This document shows, one piece after another, positions 1 to 7,770 of a stretch of 64,000 nucleotides of DNA. Source of the stretch: Microbispora rosea (GTDB taxonomy: Bacteria > Actinomycetota > Actinomycetes > Streptosporangiales > Streptosporangiaceae); assembly GCF_900156315.1 (NCBI RefSeq), contig NZ_FTNI01000011.1:124001-188000 (forward strand), read 5' to 3'. Under the pieces are notes generated by a model. The model searched no databases. It saw nothing but the letters and a program-made list of their open reading frames with translations, and had not been told where the DNA came from. Position numbers and translations under genes: made by a program. Positions within the stretch are counted from its first letter, which is position 1, and each line of letters opens with the position of its first letter.

Positions 1-1
1 C

Positions 2-334
2 GGTACGCGCACCACCCGGGCGGGGATGGCCGCATGGTTCGACCGGCTGTTCCGCCTCCTGCCCGACGCCCAGTTCGAGTTGCGGCAGGTGGCCGTCGAC
101 GGGCCGCCATGGAACACCCGGATCGCCGGCCTGTTCACCGTCCGGGCGACCACGCCGCTCGGCGAGCCCTACGAGAACGTGTTCGTCCAGTTCGTACGCC
201 TGCGGTTCGGGCGGGTGTCCTGGTATGAGGTGCACGAGGACTCGCTGCGCTGGTGGCGGCTGTGCCAACATCTGAGCTCGAACGGAGTCGCCGAGGCCGT
301 CGCACCGCCCATCACCGACACGGTGCGGGTGTGA
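2..334 (+). CDS. SnoaL/NTF2-like protein, 5' end outside the window
   Basis: The reading frame is open to the left edge, so the 110 residues seen are the C-terminal part of a longer protein; an in-frame ATG at 26 is probably internal. The segment resembles the second half of a SnoaL-like (NTF2 fold) domain: a WF-x-RLF-x-LLPDA helix, strand-rich residues about 30-80 (with a YENVFVQFVRLRFGRV stretch) and a C-terminal EAVAPPI segment. Members of this fold are small cone-shaped isomerases, cyclases or ligand-binding proteins. No catalytic residue can be assigned here. The stop lies 3 nt before the HxlR start, so the two genes are probably co-transcribed and the regulator may control this gene. 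Confidence 0.6.
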   Translation, partial: GTRTTRAGMAAWFDRLFRLLPDAQFELRQVAVDGPPWNTRIAGLFTVRATTPLGEPYENVFVQFVRLRFGRVSWYEVHEDSLRWWRLCQHLSSNGVAEAVAPPITDTVRV

Positions 335-337
335 GCC

Positions 338-829
338 GTGCGGCAGACCAGCTTCGCCGACATGCACTGTTCTTTGGCGCGCGCGCTGGAAGTCGTCGGA
401 GACTGGTGGACCCCACTCATCCTGCGCGACGTCTACCTGGGTATCGACCGGTTCTCGGAGCTGGCGGAGGACCTGGGTTTGAGCCGCAACCTGCTCACCG
501 AACGACTCAACGGCCTGATCGAAAACGGCATCCTGCGGCGTGAGCGCTACCAGGAACGTCCACCCCGCGACCGTTACGCCTTGACCGAAGCCGGGCAGCA
601 GGTCATACCGATCCTGGTGGCGCTGACCGCGTGGGGCGACCGGTGGCGGACACCTGAGGGCGGCCCGCCGATCCGATTCCAGCACGGCGACCATCACGCC
701 GCACCCATGGTCGCATGTGGAACGTGCGGCGACCGGATCACGTCGCAGGACCTGAGCGCCAAGCCCGGACCGGGAGGCCGGCGGGCACCCGGAACGATGC
801 TGATAGCCGAGCGCCTCGGCACGATCTGA
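338..829 (+). CDS. HxlR-family winged-helix transcriptional regulator
   Basis: 163 residues. The protein opens with the HxlR pattern: a cysteine near residue 11 (DMHCSLARALEVVGDWWTP), then a winged helix-turn-helix at about residues 20-100, including RFSELAEDLGLSRNLLTERL and a wing ending in DRYALTEAGQQV. HxlR proteins are often sensors of reactive electrophiles or redox state that act through a conserved cysteine. The C-terminal 45 residues contain a CGTCGD pair of cysteines that may bind metal, which is not part of the core fold. GTG start 3 nt after the SnoaL-like stop. The local target is probably the upstream gene or a divergent gene outside the window. Confidence 0.9.
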   Translation: MRQTSFADMHCSLARALEVVGDWWTPLILRDVYLGIDRFSELAEDLGLSRNLLTERLNGLIENGILRRERYQERPPRDRYALTEAGQQVIPILVALTAWGDRWRTPEGGPPIRFQHGDHHAAPMVACGTCGDRITSQDLSAKPGPGGRRAPGTMLIAERLGTI

Positions 830-962
830 AGCGGCACACAGCTTGGCTCGGTGGCGAGGGCCGGTCCCCTCGCGAGATGCGGCACGGCTTTCCACGCCCG
901 CTGAGCACGCACCGGACCGCGGCGGCCTCGGGTGGAGCTCGCCTTTCGTCCGAGCCGGCGGC

Positions 963-1039
963 GTTCACCAGGGCTCGGCGAGGCCGGCGGTCACCGGGGC
1001 TCGGCAGGACCGGTGGTCACCGGGGCTCGGCGGGACCGC
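963..1039. repeat. Three 26-bp tandem repeats
   Basis: The core TCACC-(A/G)GGGCTCGGC recurs at 965, 991 and 1017, giving a period of 26 bp. The last unit contains the stop codon of the minus-strand zinc-ribbon gene (1017-1019), so the array is a duplication of that gene's 3' end into its downstream flank. The rest of 830-1016 shows no gene. Confidence 0.7.
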
Positions 1040-1418
1040 ACAGGCGCTCGTACAGACCGGCGCAGGCCAGCAGCAGGAACGCGAGGGTGAGCAGCGCGTG
1101 TGGCGCGAACGGCGCGCCCCTGGCGGGCGTCTCGCCGGCCGGGGCCTCCACCGCGGGCCGGTTCGGCGTGGTCTCCGGATGGTGGGCCAGGTAGCCGGTG
1201 GGGAACGAGGTCACGGTCCCGCAGCCGCATCCGGGGCAGGTCATCCCGGACCAGGGCGGCTGGACGACCACCTCGTCCCGGGTCCACATCACGATGTCGA
1301 CGCCCTGCTCGTCGCGCGTGCGGCGGACGACGTACTCCTCCTCCCAGACACGCAGGCAGTGCAGGCACTCGAACGGCCACGTCTCCCTGGCGCTGACTGC
1401 CTCCCGCACCGGTACCAC
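1017..1418 (-). CDS. Zinc-ribbon protein with a C-terminal membrane anchor, unknown function
   Basis: 133 residues. Two cysteine pairs, CLHC (about residues 18-21) and CPGCGC (about residues 60-65), flank a beta-rich segment and look like a treble-clef or zinc-ribbon metal site. A proline-rich linker follows. The C-terminus is one hydrophobic helix (HALLTLAFLLLACAGLY, about residues 105-122), so the protein is predicted to be tail-anchored with the zinc domain in the cytoplasm. Third codon positions are strongly GC-rich, which supports real coding. GTG start; a G-rich stretch precedes it. I recall proteins of this layout from other actinomycetes but no known function. Confidence 0.7.
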   Translation of the reverse strand: MVPVREAVSARETWPFECLHCLRVWEEEYVVRRTRDEQGVDIVMWTRDEVVVQPPWSGMTCPGCGCGTVTSFPTGYLAHHPETTPNRPAVEAPAGETPARGAPFAPHALLTLAFLLLACAGLYERLCGPAEPR

Positions 1419-1463
1419 CCCCGAACTGACGACCTCCGCCTACGAGTCTCAACACAGGGTGAA

Positions 1464-1478
1464 ACCACTGCAAGTGGT
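1464..1478. promoter_or_regulatory. 15-bp palindrome upstream of the zinc-ribbon gene
   Basis: ACCACT-gca-AGTGGT is a perfect 6+6 inverted repeat with a 3-nt centre. It lies 46 bp upstream of the zinc-ribbon gene start and 57 bp downstream of the recQ-like stop, in a locally AT-richer stretch. Its size suits a dimeric repressor operator; it is too short for a good terminator. Confidence 0.35.
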
Positions 1479-1534
1479 GTGAAGGACACGATCGGTAATG
1501 ATTGCCCAGCGGGCCGGGTGCTTCTCCTGCTCCG

Positions 1535-3283
1535 TCAGACCACTTCGAGCAGCTCGTCGACCAGGCCGAGCGCCAGCGTCTTGTAGCCCACGGAGTCGAA
1601 CAGCACCGTGATCCGGTCCTGCTCGCGGCTCATCACGATCCCGTGCCCCCACTCGGCGTGCCGGACGTTCGCGTGCATGGGGAACCGCCCGTCGCCGGTC
1701 TCCGGCGGGGTCGCCGTCCCGGAGCGGCAGGTGTCGCAGTCGCCGCAGGACCGCTCGTACGGCTCGCCGAAGTACTCCAGCAGGAAGCGGCGCCGGCAGC
1801 CGGTTGTCTCGGCGTAGCCGCGCATCATCTCCAGCCGGGAGTCCTCCATCCGGTGCCGGAGGTCGTCGATCTCCACCGCGTGGGCGGCGGCCTCGTCCGG
1901 CGGCGGGCCGTCGGGCGCGTAGCGCAGGGCGCCACCGTGGGCGACCTCGACCGCGCCCGCCCGTTCGAGCAGATTGACGTGCGAGGTCAGCCTGGCCGCC
2001 CCGACGTCGAGGAGCCCGCGCAGGTCGGCGGCGGCCACCTCCCCGCCGTGCTCGTGCACCAGCGTCGCGACGCGCCGCATCAGGGCCTCGTCCGCGCGGC
2101 CCGCGGCGAAGAACCTGCGCAGCCCGAGGTCCTCGGGCCGGTAGAACAGCACGGTGTCGGCCGGGTTGCCGTCCCGGCCGGCCCGGCCGATCTCCTGGTA
2201 GTACGCGTCGAGCGACTCCGGGGGCGCGGCGTGCAGCACGTAGCGCACGTCGTGCTTGTCGATGCCCATCCCGAAGGCCGAGGTCGCCACGACGGTGTCG
2301 AGGTCGCCGTCCTGGAACCGTTCGTGGATGCGGCGGCGTTCCTTCGCCTTCATCCCCGCGTGGTACGCCTCGGCCCGGCGGCCGCGCTCCTTCAGCAACT
2401 CGGCGTACTCCTCGGCCTGGCGCCGCGTCGCCACGTAGATCAGCCCCACGCCGTCGAGCCCGGCGGCGTGGTCGGCCAGGGCCCTGCGCTTGTCGTCGTC
2501 GCTCGTGAACCGGCGGACCTCGAGCTGGAGGTTGGGCCGGTCGAATCCCCGCACGATCTGCTGCGCGCCGGTCAGGCCGAGCGACTCGACGATCTCCTCG
2601 CGCACGGTCGGCGCGGCCGTGGCCGTCATCGCGATCACCGGGGGATGGCCCAGGCGCTCGATCACCTTGCCGAGCCGCAGATACTCGGGCCGGAAGTCGT
2701 GGCCCCAGGCGGACACGCAGTGCGCCTCGTCCACGGCGATCAGGGAGGGCCGGGCCTCGGCCAGCCGTTCGACCACCTCGGGCTTGGCGAGCTGCTCCGG
2801 CGACAGGAACACGTACTCGGCGTCGCCCGCCGTGACCTGGTCGAGGCCCGCCTCGACCGAGCCGGCCGAGTTGACCGCGACCGCGCCCGCGGCCCCCGCC
2901 TTGAGCAGGCCCATGACCTGGTCGCGCTGCAGGGCGATCAGCGGCGAGACGACGACCGTCGGGCCGTCGAGGAGCAGGCCGGGCACCTGGTAGACGGCCG
3001 ACTTGCCGCCGCCGGTCGGCATCACCAGCAGCACGTCGCGCCCCGCGAGCAGGTGCTCCATCGCCTCCTGCTGGCCGGGGCGCAGCTGCTGCCAGCCGAA
3101 CGCCTCCCTGGCCGTGGCCCGCAGGCGCCTGCCCCTGCGTCCGAAATGCCGGCCGAAGCGGCCCCCCGCCCAGCCCCTGGCCCAGCTTCCCGACCAGTCC
3201 CTCGACCAGCCGCCCGCCGTGCCGCCGAGCCGGTCACCGGCCCTTCCGCCGGAAAGGCCTCCGTACCTCTGCCTGACGCTCAT
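1535..3283 (-). CDS. recQ: RecQ-family ATP-dependent DNA helicase
   Basis: 582 residues. Superfamily 2 3'-5' helicase: motif 0 FGWQQLRPGQ (about residues 62-71), Walker A MPTGGGKS (88-95), DEAH box in IAVDEAHCVSAWGHDF (about 180), motif III TATA, and motif VI IGRAGRDG. A RecQ zinc-binding segment follows (CRRRFLLEYFGE, then CGDCDTC). Beyond it there is no HRDC domain. The last 50 residues (VRHAEWGHGIVMS, DRITVLFDSVGYKTL) instead resemble the small beta-barrel found at the C-terminus of UvrD/PcrA helicases. The first 52 residues are a Gly/Trp/Arg-rich repeat tail (WSRDWSGSWARGWAGG). Likely role: recombination or replication-fork repair. It is divergent from the oxidoreductase gene with 92 bp between them. 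Confidence 0.93.
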   Translation of the reverse strand: MSVRQRYGGLSGGRAGDRLGGTAGGWSRDWSGSWARGWAGGRFGRHFGRRGRRLRATAREAFGWQQLRPGQQEAMEHLLAGRDVLLVMPTGGGKSAVYQVPGLLLDGPTVVVSPLIALQRDQVMGLLKAGAAGAVAVNSAGSVEAGLDQVTAGDAEYVFLSPEQLAKPEVVERLAEARPSLIAVDEAHCVSAWGHDFRPEYLRLGKVIERLGHPPVIAMTATAAPTVREEIVESLGLTGAQQIVRGFDRPNLQLEVRRFTSDDDKRRALADHAAGLDGVGLIYVATRRQAEEYAELLKERGRRAEAYHAGMKAKERRRIHERFQDGDLDTVVATSAFGMGIDKHDVRYVLHAAPPESLDAYYQEIGRAGRDGNPADTVLFYRPEDLGLRRFFAAGRADEALMRRVATLVHEHGGEVAAADLRGLLDVGAARLTSHVNLLERAGAVEVAHGGALRYAPDGPPPDEAAAHAVEIDDLRHRMEDSRLEMMRGYAETTGCRRRFLLEYFGEPYERSCGDCDTCRSGTATPPETGDGRFPMHANVRHAEWGHGIVMSREQDRITVLFDSVGYKTLALGLVDELLEVV

Positions 3284-3375
3284 GCCATCGCACCCCCTCG
3301 CCGATCGGCCTGCAACTACCCGAGCGGAAACGGCCGAACCGGAATAGCGGGTCGGACCGGCGCCTTGGAGCCGGT

Positions 3376-4389
3376 ATGAGAGCGATCGTGTATTCCGAGA
3401 CCGGGGACAGCGACGTCCTGCGCCTGGCCGAACGGCCGGTGCCCGAGCCGGGGCCAGGAGAGGTACGCGTGCGGGTGGTGCGCTCGGGCGTCAACCCCAC
3501 CGACTGGAAGGCGCGGCGCGGCCGGCTGGGCCATCCGGAAGCCGTGCCCAACCAGGACGGCGCCGGCATCGTGGACGCCGTCGGGCCCGGTGTGACGGCG
3601 GTGGGCCCGGGGGATCGGGTGTGGGTGTGGGAGGCCGCCTGGGGGCGGCCGGACGGCACGGCGCAGGAGCACGTCGTCCTGCCCGAGCGGCAGGTCGTGC
3701 CGCTGCCGGACGGAGCCTCGCTCGACCTCGGCGCGAGCCTCGGCATTCCCGCGCTGACCGCGCATCGCTGCCTGACCGTGGCGGAGGGCGGACCGGACCG
3801 GCTCGCCCCCGGAGCGCTCGACGGCAGGACCGTCCTCGTGGCGGGCGGGGCCGGGGCCGTGGGCAACGCCGCGATCCAGCTCGCCCGCTGGGCCGGGGCG
3901 ACCGTCGTGACCACCGTCAGCGGGCCGGAGAAGGCGGCGCTGGCCCGGGCAGCGGGGGCGCATCACGTCGTCAACTACCGCACCGGCGATCCGGCGGCGG
4001 AGATCCGTGGCGTCGCCCCGGGCGGCGTCGACATCGTGGTGGAGGTCGCGCCGGCGCCGAACGCCGCCCTCGACGCGGCGGTCACCGCTCCCGGCGGGGT
4101 CGTCGCTGTGTACGCGAACGACGGGGGAGACGAGGTCGCGCTGTCGGTACGCGACCTGTTCACCCGCAATGTCCGCTACCAGTTCGTCCTGGTCTACACG
4201 GTGTCCGAGGCCGTCAAGGACGCCGCCGTGGCCGACGTGCGCGCGGCGGTCGAGGCGGGCGCGCTGCGGGTGGGGGAGGAGGCCGGGCTGCCCCTTCACC
4301 ATTTCCCGCTGGAGCGTACGGCCGACGCCCACGACGCGGTCGAGTCGGGCGCGGTCGGCAAGGTGCTCGTCGACGTCGCCCCGGAGTGA
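3376..4389 (+). CDS. Zinc-free NADPH:quinone oxidoreductase (MDR superfamily)
   Basis: 337 residues. N-terminal GroES-like domain (about residues 1-120, with RSGVNPTDWKARRG and NQDGAGIVDAVGPGV) followed by a Rossmann domain with the nucleotide motif VLVAGGAGAVGNAAIQLA (about 155-172). It has the quinone oxidoreductase pattern and lacks the structural-zinc cysteine lobe of alcohol dehydrogenases. Predicted to reduce quinones or enone substrates with NADPH in the cytoplasm. A GGAG six nucleotides upstream supports the ATG at 3376. The stop codon lies inside the first unit of an 11-bp tandem repeat. Confidence 0.9.
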   Translation: MRAIVYSETGDSDVLRLAERPVPEPGPGEVRVRVVRSGVNPTDWKARRGRLGHPEAVPNQDGAGIVDAVGPGVTAVGPGDRVWVWEAAWGRPDGTAQEHVVLPERQVVPLPDGASLDLGASLGIPALTAHRCLTVAEGGPDRLAPGALDGRTVLVAGGAGAVGNAAIQLARWAGATVVTTVSGPEKAALARAAGAHHVVNYRTGDPAAEIRGVAPGGVDIVVEVAPAPNAALDAAVTAPGGVVAVYANDGGDEVALSVRDLFTRNVRYQFVLVYTVSEAVKDAAVADVRAAVEAGALRVGEEAGLPLHHFPLERTADAHDAVESGAVGKVLVDVAPE

Positions 4390-4452
4390 GCGCCGGGTGA
4401 GCCCAGGGTGAGCGCCGGGTGAGCGCCGGGCGAGTCCAGGGTGGGCGCTGCG
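4387..4452. repeat. 11-bp tandem repeat, six units
   Basis: Units of the type TGAGCGCCGGG / TGAGCCCAGGG run head to tail from 4387; units 1, 3 and 4 are identical and the last is degenerate. The first unit supplies the stop codon of the quinone oxidoreductase gene, so it grew from a gene 3' end. It fills most of the gap to the ppx/gppA gene. Confidence 0.75.
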
Positions 4453-4501
4453 AGCCGGGAGGGACGATGGATCTTTCCCGCGCGGGCGGTAGCGTCGGGG
4501 C

Positions 4502-5455
4502 ATGCGACTTGGAGTGCTGGACGTCGGTTCCAACACGGTGCACCTGCTGGTGATGGACGCGCATCAGGGCGCCCGGCCGCTGCCCGCGTTCTCCCACAAG
4601 GAGGAGCTGCGGCTGGCCGAGCATCTCGTCGGCGGCGACAGGCTCAGCGCGGAGGGCGCGGCGCGGCTCGCGGCCTTCGTGCGCGAAGCGGCCCGCATCG
4701 CCGAGGACAAGGGCGTGGAGGACCTGGTCGCCTTCGCCACTTCGGCGGTCCGCGACGCGGTCAACGGCGAGGACGTGCTGGCCCAGATCAAGGCCGAGAC
4801 CCGGGTGGACATCCAGGTGCTGTCGGGGGACGACGAGGCCAGGCTCACGTTCCTGGCCGTCCGCCGCTGGTTCGGCTGGTCCTCCGGGCGGCTGCTGGTG
4901 ACCGACATAGGGGGCGGGTCGCTGGAGATCGCCTCCGGTCTCGACGAGGAGCCCGACGTCGCCGTCTCCCTCCCGCTCGGCGCGGGACGGCTCACCCGCG
5001 ACTGGTTCACCGCCGACCCGCCCGATCCGGAGGAGCTCCGCGCACTGCGGCGGCACGTGCGCACCGAGATCGCGCGGACGGTCGGGGCGGTCGCCAAGTA
5101 CGGCAGGCCGGACCACGCGGTCGCCACGTCCAAGACCTTCCGCCAGCTCGCGCGCATCGCGGGGGCCGCCTCGTCCGGCGAGGGCCCGTACGTCAAGCGG
5201 ACGCTGACGCACGAGGACCTGGCCGAGTGGACGGCCCGGCTGGCCACGATGCCGGCCGCCCGCCGGGCGGAGCTTCCCGGCGTGTCCGCCGGGCGGGCCG
5301 CGCAGCTTCTCGCCGGCGCGGTCGTCGCGGACGCCGCGATGGACCTGTTCGAGGTGCCGGTGCTGGAGATCTGCCCGTGGGCGCTGCGGGAGGGCGTGAT
5401 CCTGCGCAGGCTCGACGGCCTGCCCATGGGTGGGCCCTCGCTGGCCGATCAGTAA
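4502..5455 (+). CDS. Ppx/GppA-family phosphatase
   Basis: 317 residues, the usual length for the short actinobacterial Ppx/GppA type. The sugar-kinase/actin-like ATPase fold is visible: first phosphate loop [12 protein letters not shown] at residues 5-16, [10 protein letters not shown] near residue 80, and the second loop [14 protein letters not shown] near residue 134. The conserved Glu ([11 protein letters not shown] near residue 110) is the expected catalytic-base region. It hydrolyses inorganic polyphosphate and/or pppGpp, linking it to phosphate storage and the stringent response. The HD domain of long GppA proteins is absent. ATG start 9 nt after a GTAGCG stretch; no strong ribosome site is seen. 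Confidence 0.9.
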   Translation: MRLGVLDVGSNTVHLLVMDAHQGARPLPAFSHKEELRLAEHLVGGDRLSAEGAARLAAFVREAARIAEDKGVEDLVAFATSAVRDAVNGEDVLAQIKAETRVDIQVLSGDDEARLTFLAVRRWFGWSSGRLLVTDIGGGSLEIASGLDEEPDVAVSLPLGAGRLTRDWFTADPPDPEELRALRRHVRTEIARTVGAVAKYGRPDHAVATSKTFRQLARIAGAASSGEGPYVKRTLTHEDLAEWTARLATMPAARRAELPGVSAGRAAQLLAGAVVADAAMDLFEVPVLEICPWALREGVILRRLDGLPMGGPSLADQ

Positions 5456-5581
5456 GGTATGAGAGTCATCCAAACGGGGCAAGGCACCAATAACCGGCAA
5501 TTTCCGTTCCTCTACGTGGCAGGTGATCTTCCGCCGGCCACCGGAGTGCCGTAATCGGGGTCGACCTCTGGAGGAATCTGA

Positions 5582-6010
5582 ATGGTGGAGCTGCTGGGAG
5601 CCGTGGTCTCCCTGGCGGCGGTGGCGGTGCTGGTGCTCGGAGTCGTGCTGGTGATCGCGATCGCGACCCTCGTATGGCTGGGTGCGATGGCGATGAGCAC
5701 CGGGCGCGAGTCCTACGGGCGGGCGACACCCGTCCCGGCGGGCACGGGCCTGGACGGACGCGCGCGGAACTCCCGGCCCGAGGCCGTGACGACCGGTGCG
5801 TCCGCCGACGGATCCGGCCAAGCACCTGCGGCCGGGTCCGGCCAGGCACCTGTGACCGGGTCCGGCCAGGCACCTGCGCCGGGTTCCGGCCGAGCACCTG
5901 CGGCCGGGTCTGGCAGGGCGCCCGTCGGCGCGTCCGGCAACGGACACGTCAACGGGCGGGCCGCGGGCCGGAAGGTCCGTGCCGTCGCCGCCTCCGCGCG
6001 TCGCGCATAG
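5582..6010 (+). CDS. Small membrane protein with an octapeptide-repeat tail
   Basis: 142 residues of unknown function. Residues 4-37 are one long hydrophobic stretch (one membrane segment, or a tight hairpin), preceded by almost no N-terminal tail. The rest is a hydrophilic, disordered, Gly/Ala/Pro-rich tail with five copies of an eight-residue unit (GSGQAPAA and variants, residues 77-116), then a basic C-terminus (RKVRAVAASARRA). GGAGG at 5571 before the ATG is an excellent ribosome site and fixes the start. A strong terminator follows the stop. Confidence 0.65.
   Translation: MVELLGAVVSLAAVAVLVLGVVLVIAIATLVWLGAMAMSTGRESYGRATPVPAGTGLDGRARNSRPEAVTTGASADGSGQAPAAGSGQAPVTGSGQAPAPGSGRAPAAGSGRAPVGASGNGHVNGRAAGRKVRAVAASARRA
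5810..5929 (+). repeat. 24-bp coding minisatellite (5 copies)
   Basis: Five contiguous 24-bp units encode GSG(Q/R)AP plus two variable residues inside the membrane protein gene. The variation is largely confined to the seventh and eighth codons. Confidence 0.85.
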
Positions 6011-6030
6011 AGAGACCCACGCCGGCGTCT

Positions 6031-6063
6031 GCGTCCCCGTCAGGTCTTCCCTGGCGGGGACGC
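6031..6063. terminator. Stem-loop terminator between convergent genes
   Basis: GCGTCCCCGTCAGG pairs with CCTGGCGGGGACGC (14 bp with one G-U pair) around a TCTTC loop. It starts 21 nt after the stop of the membrane-protein gene and can serve the converging coiled-coil gene. There is no U-tract, as is common in actinomycetes. Confidence 0.7.
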
Positions 6064-6101
6064 GGTCGTGTCAGGTCTATTCCTGGCGGGGACGCGGTCG
6101 T
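6039..6101. repeat. Direct duplication of terminator sequence
   Basis: A 31-nt block (6039-6069) is followed at once by a 32-nt near-copy (6070-6101). Both contain GTCAGGTCT and CTGGCGGGGACGCGGTCGT. The duplicated part is the 3' arm and loop of the terminator. Confidence 0.7.
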
Positions 6102-6133
6102 CCGGGCCGCCTCGCGGCCGGGCGGCGCGGTTG

Positions 6134-6274
6134 TCAGCGGCTCTCCCTGCTCTGGCCGGACAGCGTCTTGACCAACTCGGTGAGGCGGGCGACCTGAGTT
6201 TCCAGCCCGCGTACGCGCGCCTCGAGCTCCAACAGGGTGGGGGCCTGGTAGCCGTCGGCGATCTGCCTGCTCAT
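6134..6274 (-). CDS. 46-residue coiled-coil protein
   Basis: Small acidic/basic helical protein. After a short N-terminal MSRQIADGYQAP, the segment LLELEARVRGLETQVARLTELVKTL shows heptad spacing of Leu/Val, so it should form a short dimeric coiled coil. The ATG at 6274 is chosen over the longer frame because GGGAGG sits 4 nt upstream on the minus strand. Function unknown. Divergent from the phosphoesterase gene. Confidence 0.6.
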   Translation of the reverse strand: MSRQIADGYQAPTLLELEARVRGLETQVARLTELVKTLSGQSRESR

Positions 6275-6401
6275 CGTTCCTCCCGAGCGGGACCGGCCGG
6301 GGGAGACCGGTGTAGGGGTGCAGGGCATGAGGGTCGTGCGGATCCTGAATCCCTATTCCCCGAATATGAGATTTGGCACCTCTTCTTCGCGGGAAGATGG
6401 A

Positions 6402-6896
6402 ATGGTGAAGGTCGTCGTGCTCGCGGACACCCACGCTCCCCGGCGCTGGAAGTCCTGCCCGCCCGCGGTCGCCGCGCACCTGCGGGGGGCGGACCTGATC
6501 CTGCACGCCGGCGACGTCTGCACCGCCGACGTCCTGGTGGAGCTGTCCGCGTACGCTCCGGTCCACGCGGTGTTCGGCAACAACGACGGCGCGGACGTCG
6601 CGGCCTGGGGCGCCCCCGAGACGCTCGGCCTCGACCTCGGCGGGCTCAGGGTGGCGATGATCCACGACAGCGGGCAGGCCGCCGGGCGGACCGCACGGAT
6701 GCGGCGCCGCTTCCCCGAGGCCGACCTGGTCGTCTTCGGCCACTCGCACATTCCCATGGACCTCACCGGCGACGGGGTGCGGGTGTTCAACCCCGGCTCG
6801 CCCACCGACCGCCGCCGCCAGCCACACGGCACCATCGGGATACTCGACGTCGACGGCGGCGTGCTGCGGCGAGCCGAGATCGTCCCCGTCACCTGA
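6402..6896 (+). CDS. YfcE/MJ0936-type metallophosphoesterase
   Basis: 164 residues, the usual size for this single-domain family. Dimetal-site motifs are intact: VVVLADTHAP near the start, ILHAGDVC near residue 30, VFGNNDG near residue 50, and the C-terminal histidines in VVFGHSHIP near residue 113, followed by FNPGSPTD. It is expected to hydrolyse phosphodiesters with Mn or similar metals; the natural substrate is unknown. Longer in-frame starts exist (6318, 6327), but the family begins at MVKVVVLADTH, and GGAAGATGGA precedes that ATG. Confidence 0.88.
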   Translation: MVKVVVLADTHAPRRWKSCPPAVAAHLRGADLILHAGDVCTADVLVELSAYAPVHAVFGNNDGADVAAWGAPETLGLDLGGLRVAMIHDSGQAAGRTARMRRRFPEADLVVFGHSHIPMDLTGDGVRVFNPGSPTDRRRQPHGTIGILDVDGGVLRRAEIVPVT

Positions 6897-6933
6897 CCTG
6901 CCTAAGGGCCGTACGGCGGGGCATGGGGCCGGT

Positions 6934-7467
6934 ATGAGAGAGAACAGACCACAGCCCGACCCGCGTTCGCGGTTCGAGGACGAAGGCATTCCGGACCTGC
7001 AGGAGGGCACGCCGGGGCAGCAGTGGGCCGAGGACCCGCAGGAGATGCCGCTGCCCGGCGACCGGCCCCTGGGTCTCGACGAGTACGGCACCACGCCCAA
7101 CGAGATGCGCGAGGGCGAGTCCATCGGCGGGCGCCTGTCCCGCGAGGTGCCCGATGCGGATGTCCGGTTCGGCACGGAGCCGGGCACGGCGGGCGGCCGG
7201 CCGGCCGAGAGTTACGGCGGCGCGGGCACCGGCGACGAGGCAGGCGGCTACGGGTCCGGCGATCCGGCCGACTACGCGACCGTCAATCCCGCCCAGCCCG
7301 GCAGGTACGGCACCGCGGAGCCCGGCCAGGCCGGCCGGCTCGTCGATCCGGACGGCGGCATGGGCGTGGACACCGAGAAGGACATGATCGCCGAGGATGT
7401 GGGGCCGGACCTCGGCGGCTACACGGCGGAGGAGCAGGCGATGCACGTGGAGGACGAGACACCCTAG
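6934..7467 (+). CDS. DUF5709 domain protein
   Basis: 177 residues, acidic, no membrane segment and no cysteine. The conserved DUF5709 signatures are present: GIPDLQEGTPGQQWAEDPQE near the N-terminus, LDEYGTTPNEMREGE near residue 50, and C-terminal GYTAEEQAMHVEDE. A Gly/Pro/Tyr-rich low-complexity middle (about 85-140) looks disordered. The family is typical of actinobacteria and has no established function; a structural or stress role is only a guess. It ends just before a long gap with a strong terminator. Confidence 0.85.
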   Translation: MRENRPQPDPRSRFEDEGIPDLQEGTPGQQWAEDPQEMPLPGDRPLGLDEYGTTPNEMREGESIGGRLSREVPDADVRFGTEPGTAGGRPAESYGGAGTGDEAGGYGSGDPADYATVNPAQPGRYGTAEPGQAGRLVDPDGGMGVDTEKDMIAEDVGPDLGGYTAEEQAMHVEDETP

Positions 7468-7770
7468 GACGACCCCTCTTGATCACAACCGAATGCATGC
7501 CCTATGGCCTGTACGGAGTCGAGATCAGAGGATCCGGCTACACGGTGGTTCCGGTCCTGGTCGGCCATCGCCATGGCCCGCTGAGAGCTCACCCGCATCA
7601 CACGGCCGAGCAGGCGGACGCCGTGCCGAACGGCACGGGCGCGAGGGTGGTCCAGGACTCTCGCCGACGCCGGATACGGACAGCTCTCCCCGATCCGACC
7701 CACCGGGGCCCCGCCGTACGGCGGGGCCCCTTCGCCCTGGCCCGGCGATCAAGCCGGTCGGACACCAGTG
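7468..7770. other. Gene-free interval between convergent genes
   Basis: 303 bp with no convincing gene in any frame; the open frames here lack coding-type third-position bias. It holds a perfect 8-bp inverted repeat with a 2-nt loop at 7621-7638 (CCGTGCCG-aa-CGGCACGG) and the strong terminator at 7705-7730. Confidence 0.6.
7705..7730. terminator. Perfect 26-bp palindromic terminator
   Basis: GGGGCCCCGCC, loop GTAC, GGCGGGGCCCC: an 11-bp GC-only stem between the convergent DUF5709 and reductase genes, so it probably works in both directions. Confidence 0.8.

Noticed and set aside
7464..7703. A 79-residue minus-strand frame in the gap after DUF5709.
   Set aside because: No coding-type third-base bias, no ribosome site, and it overlaps the gap's inverted repeat.
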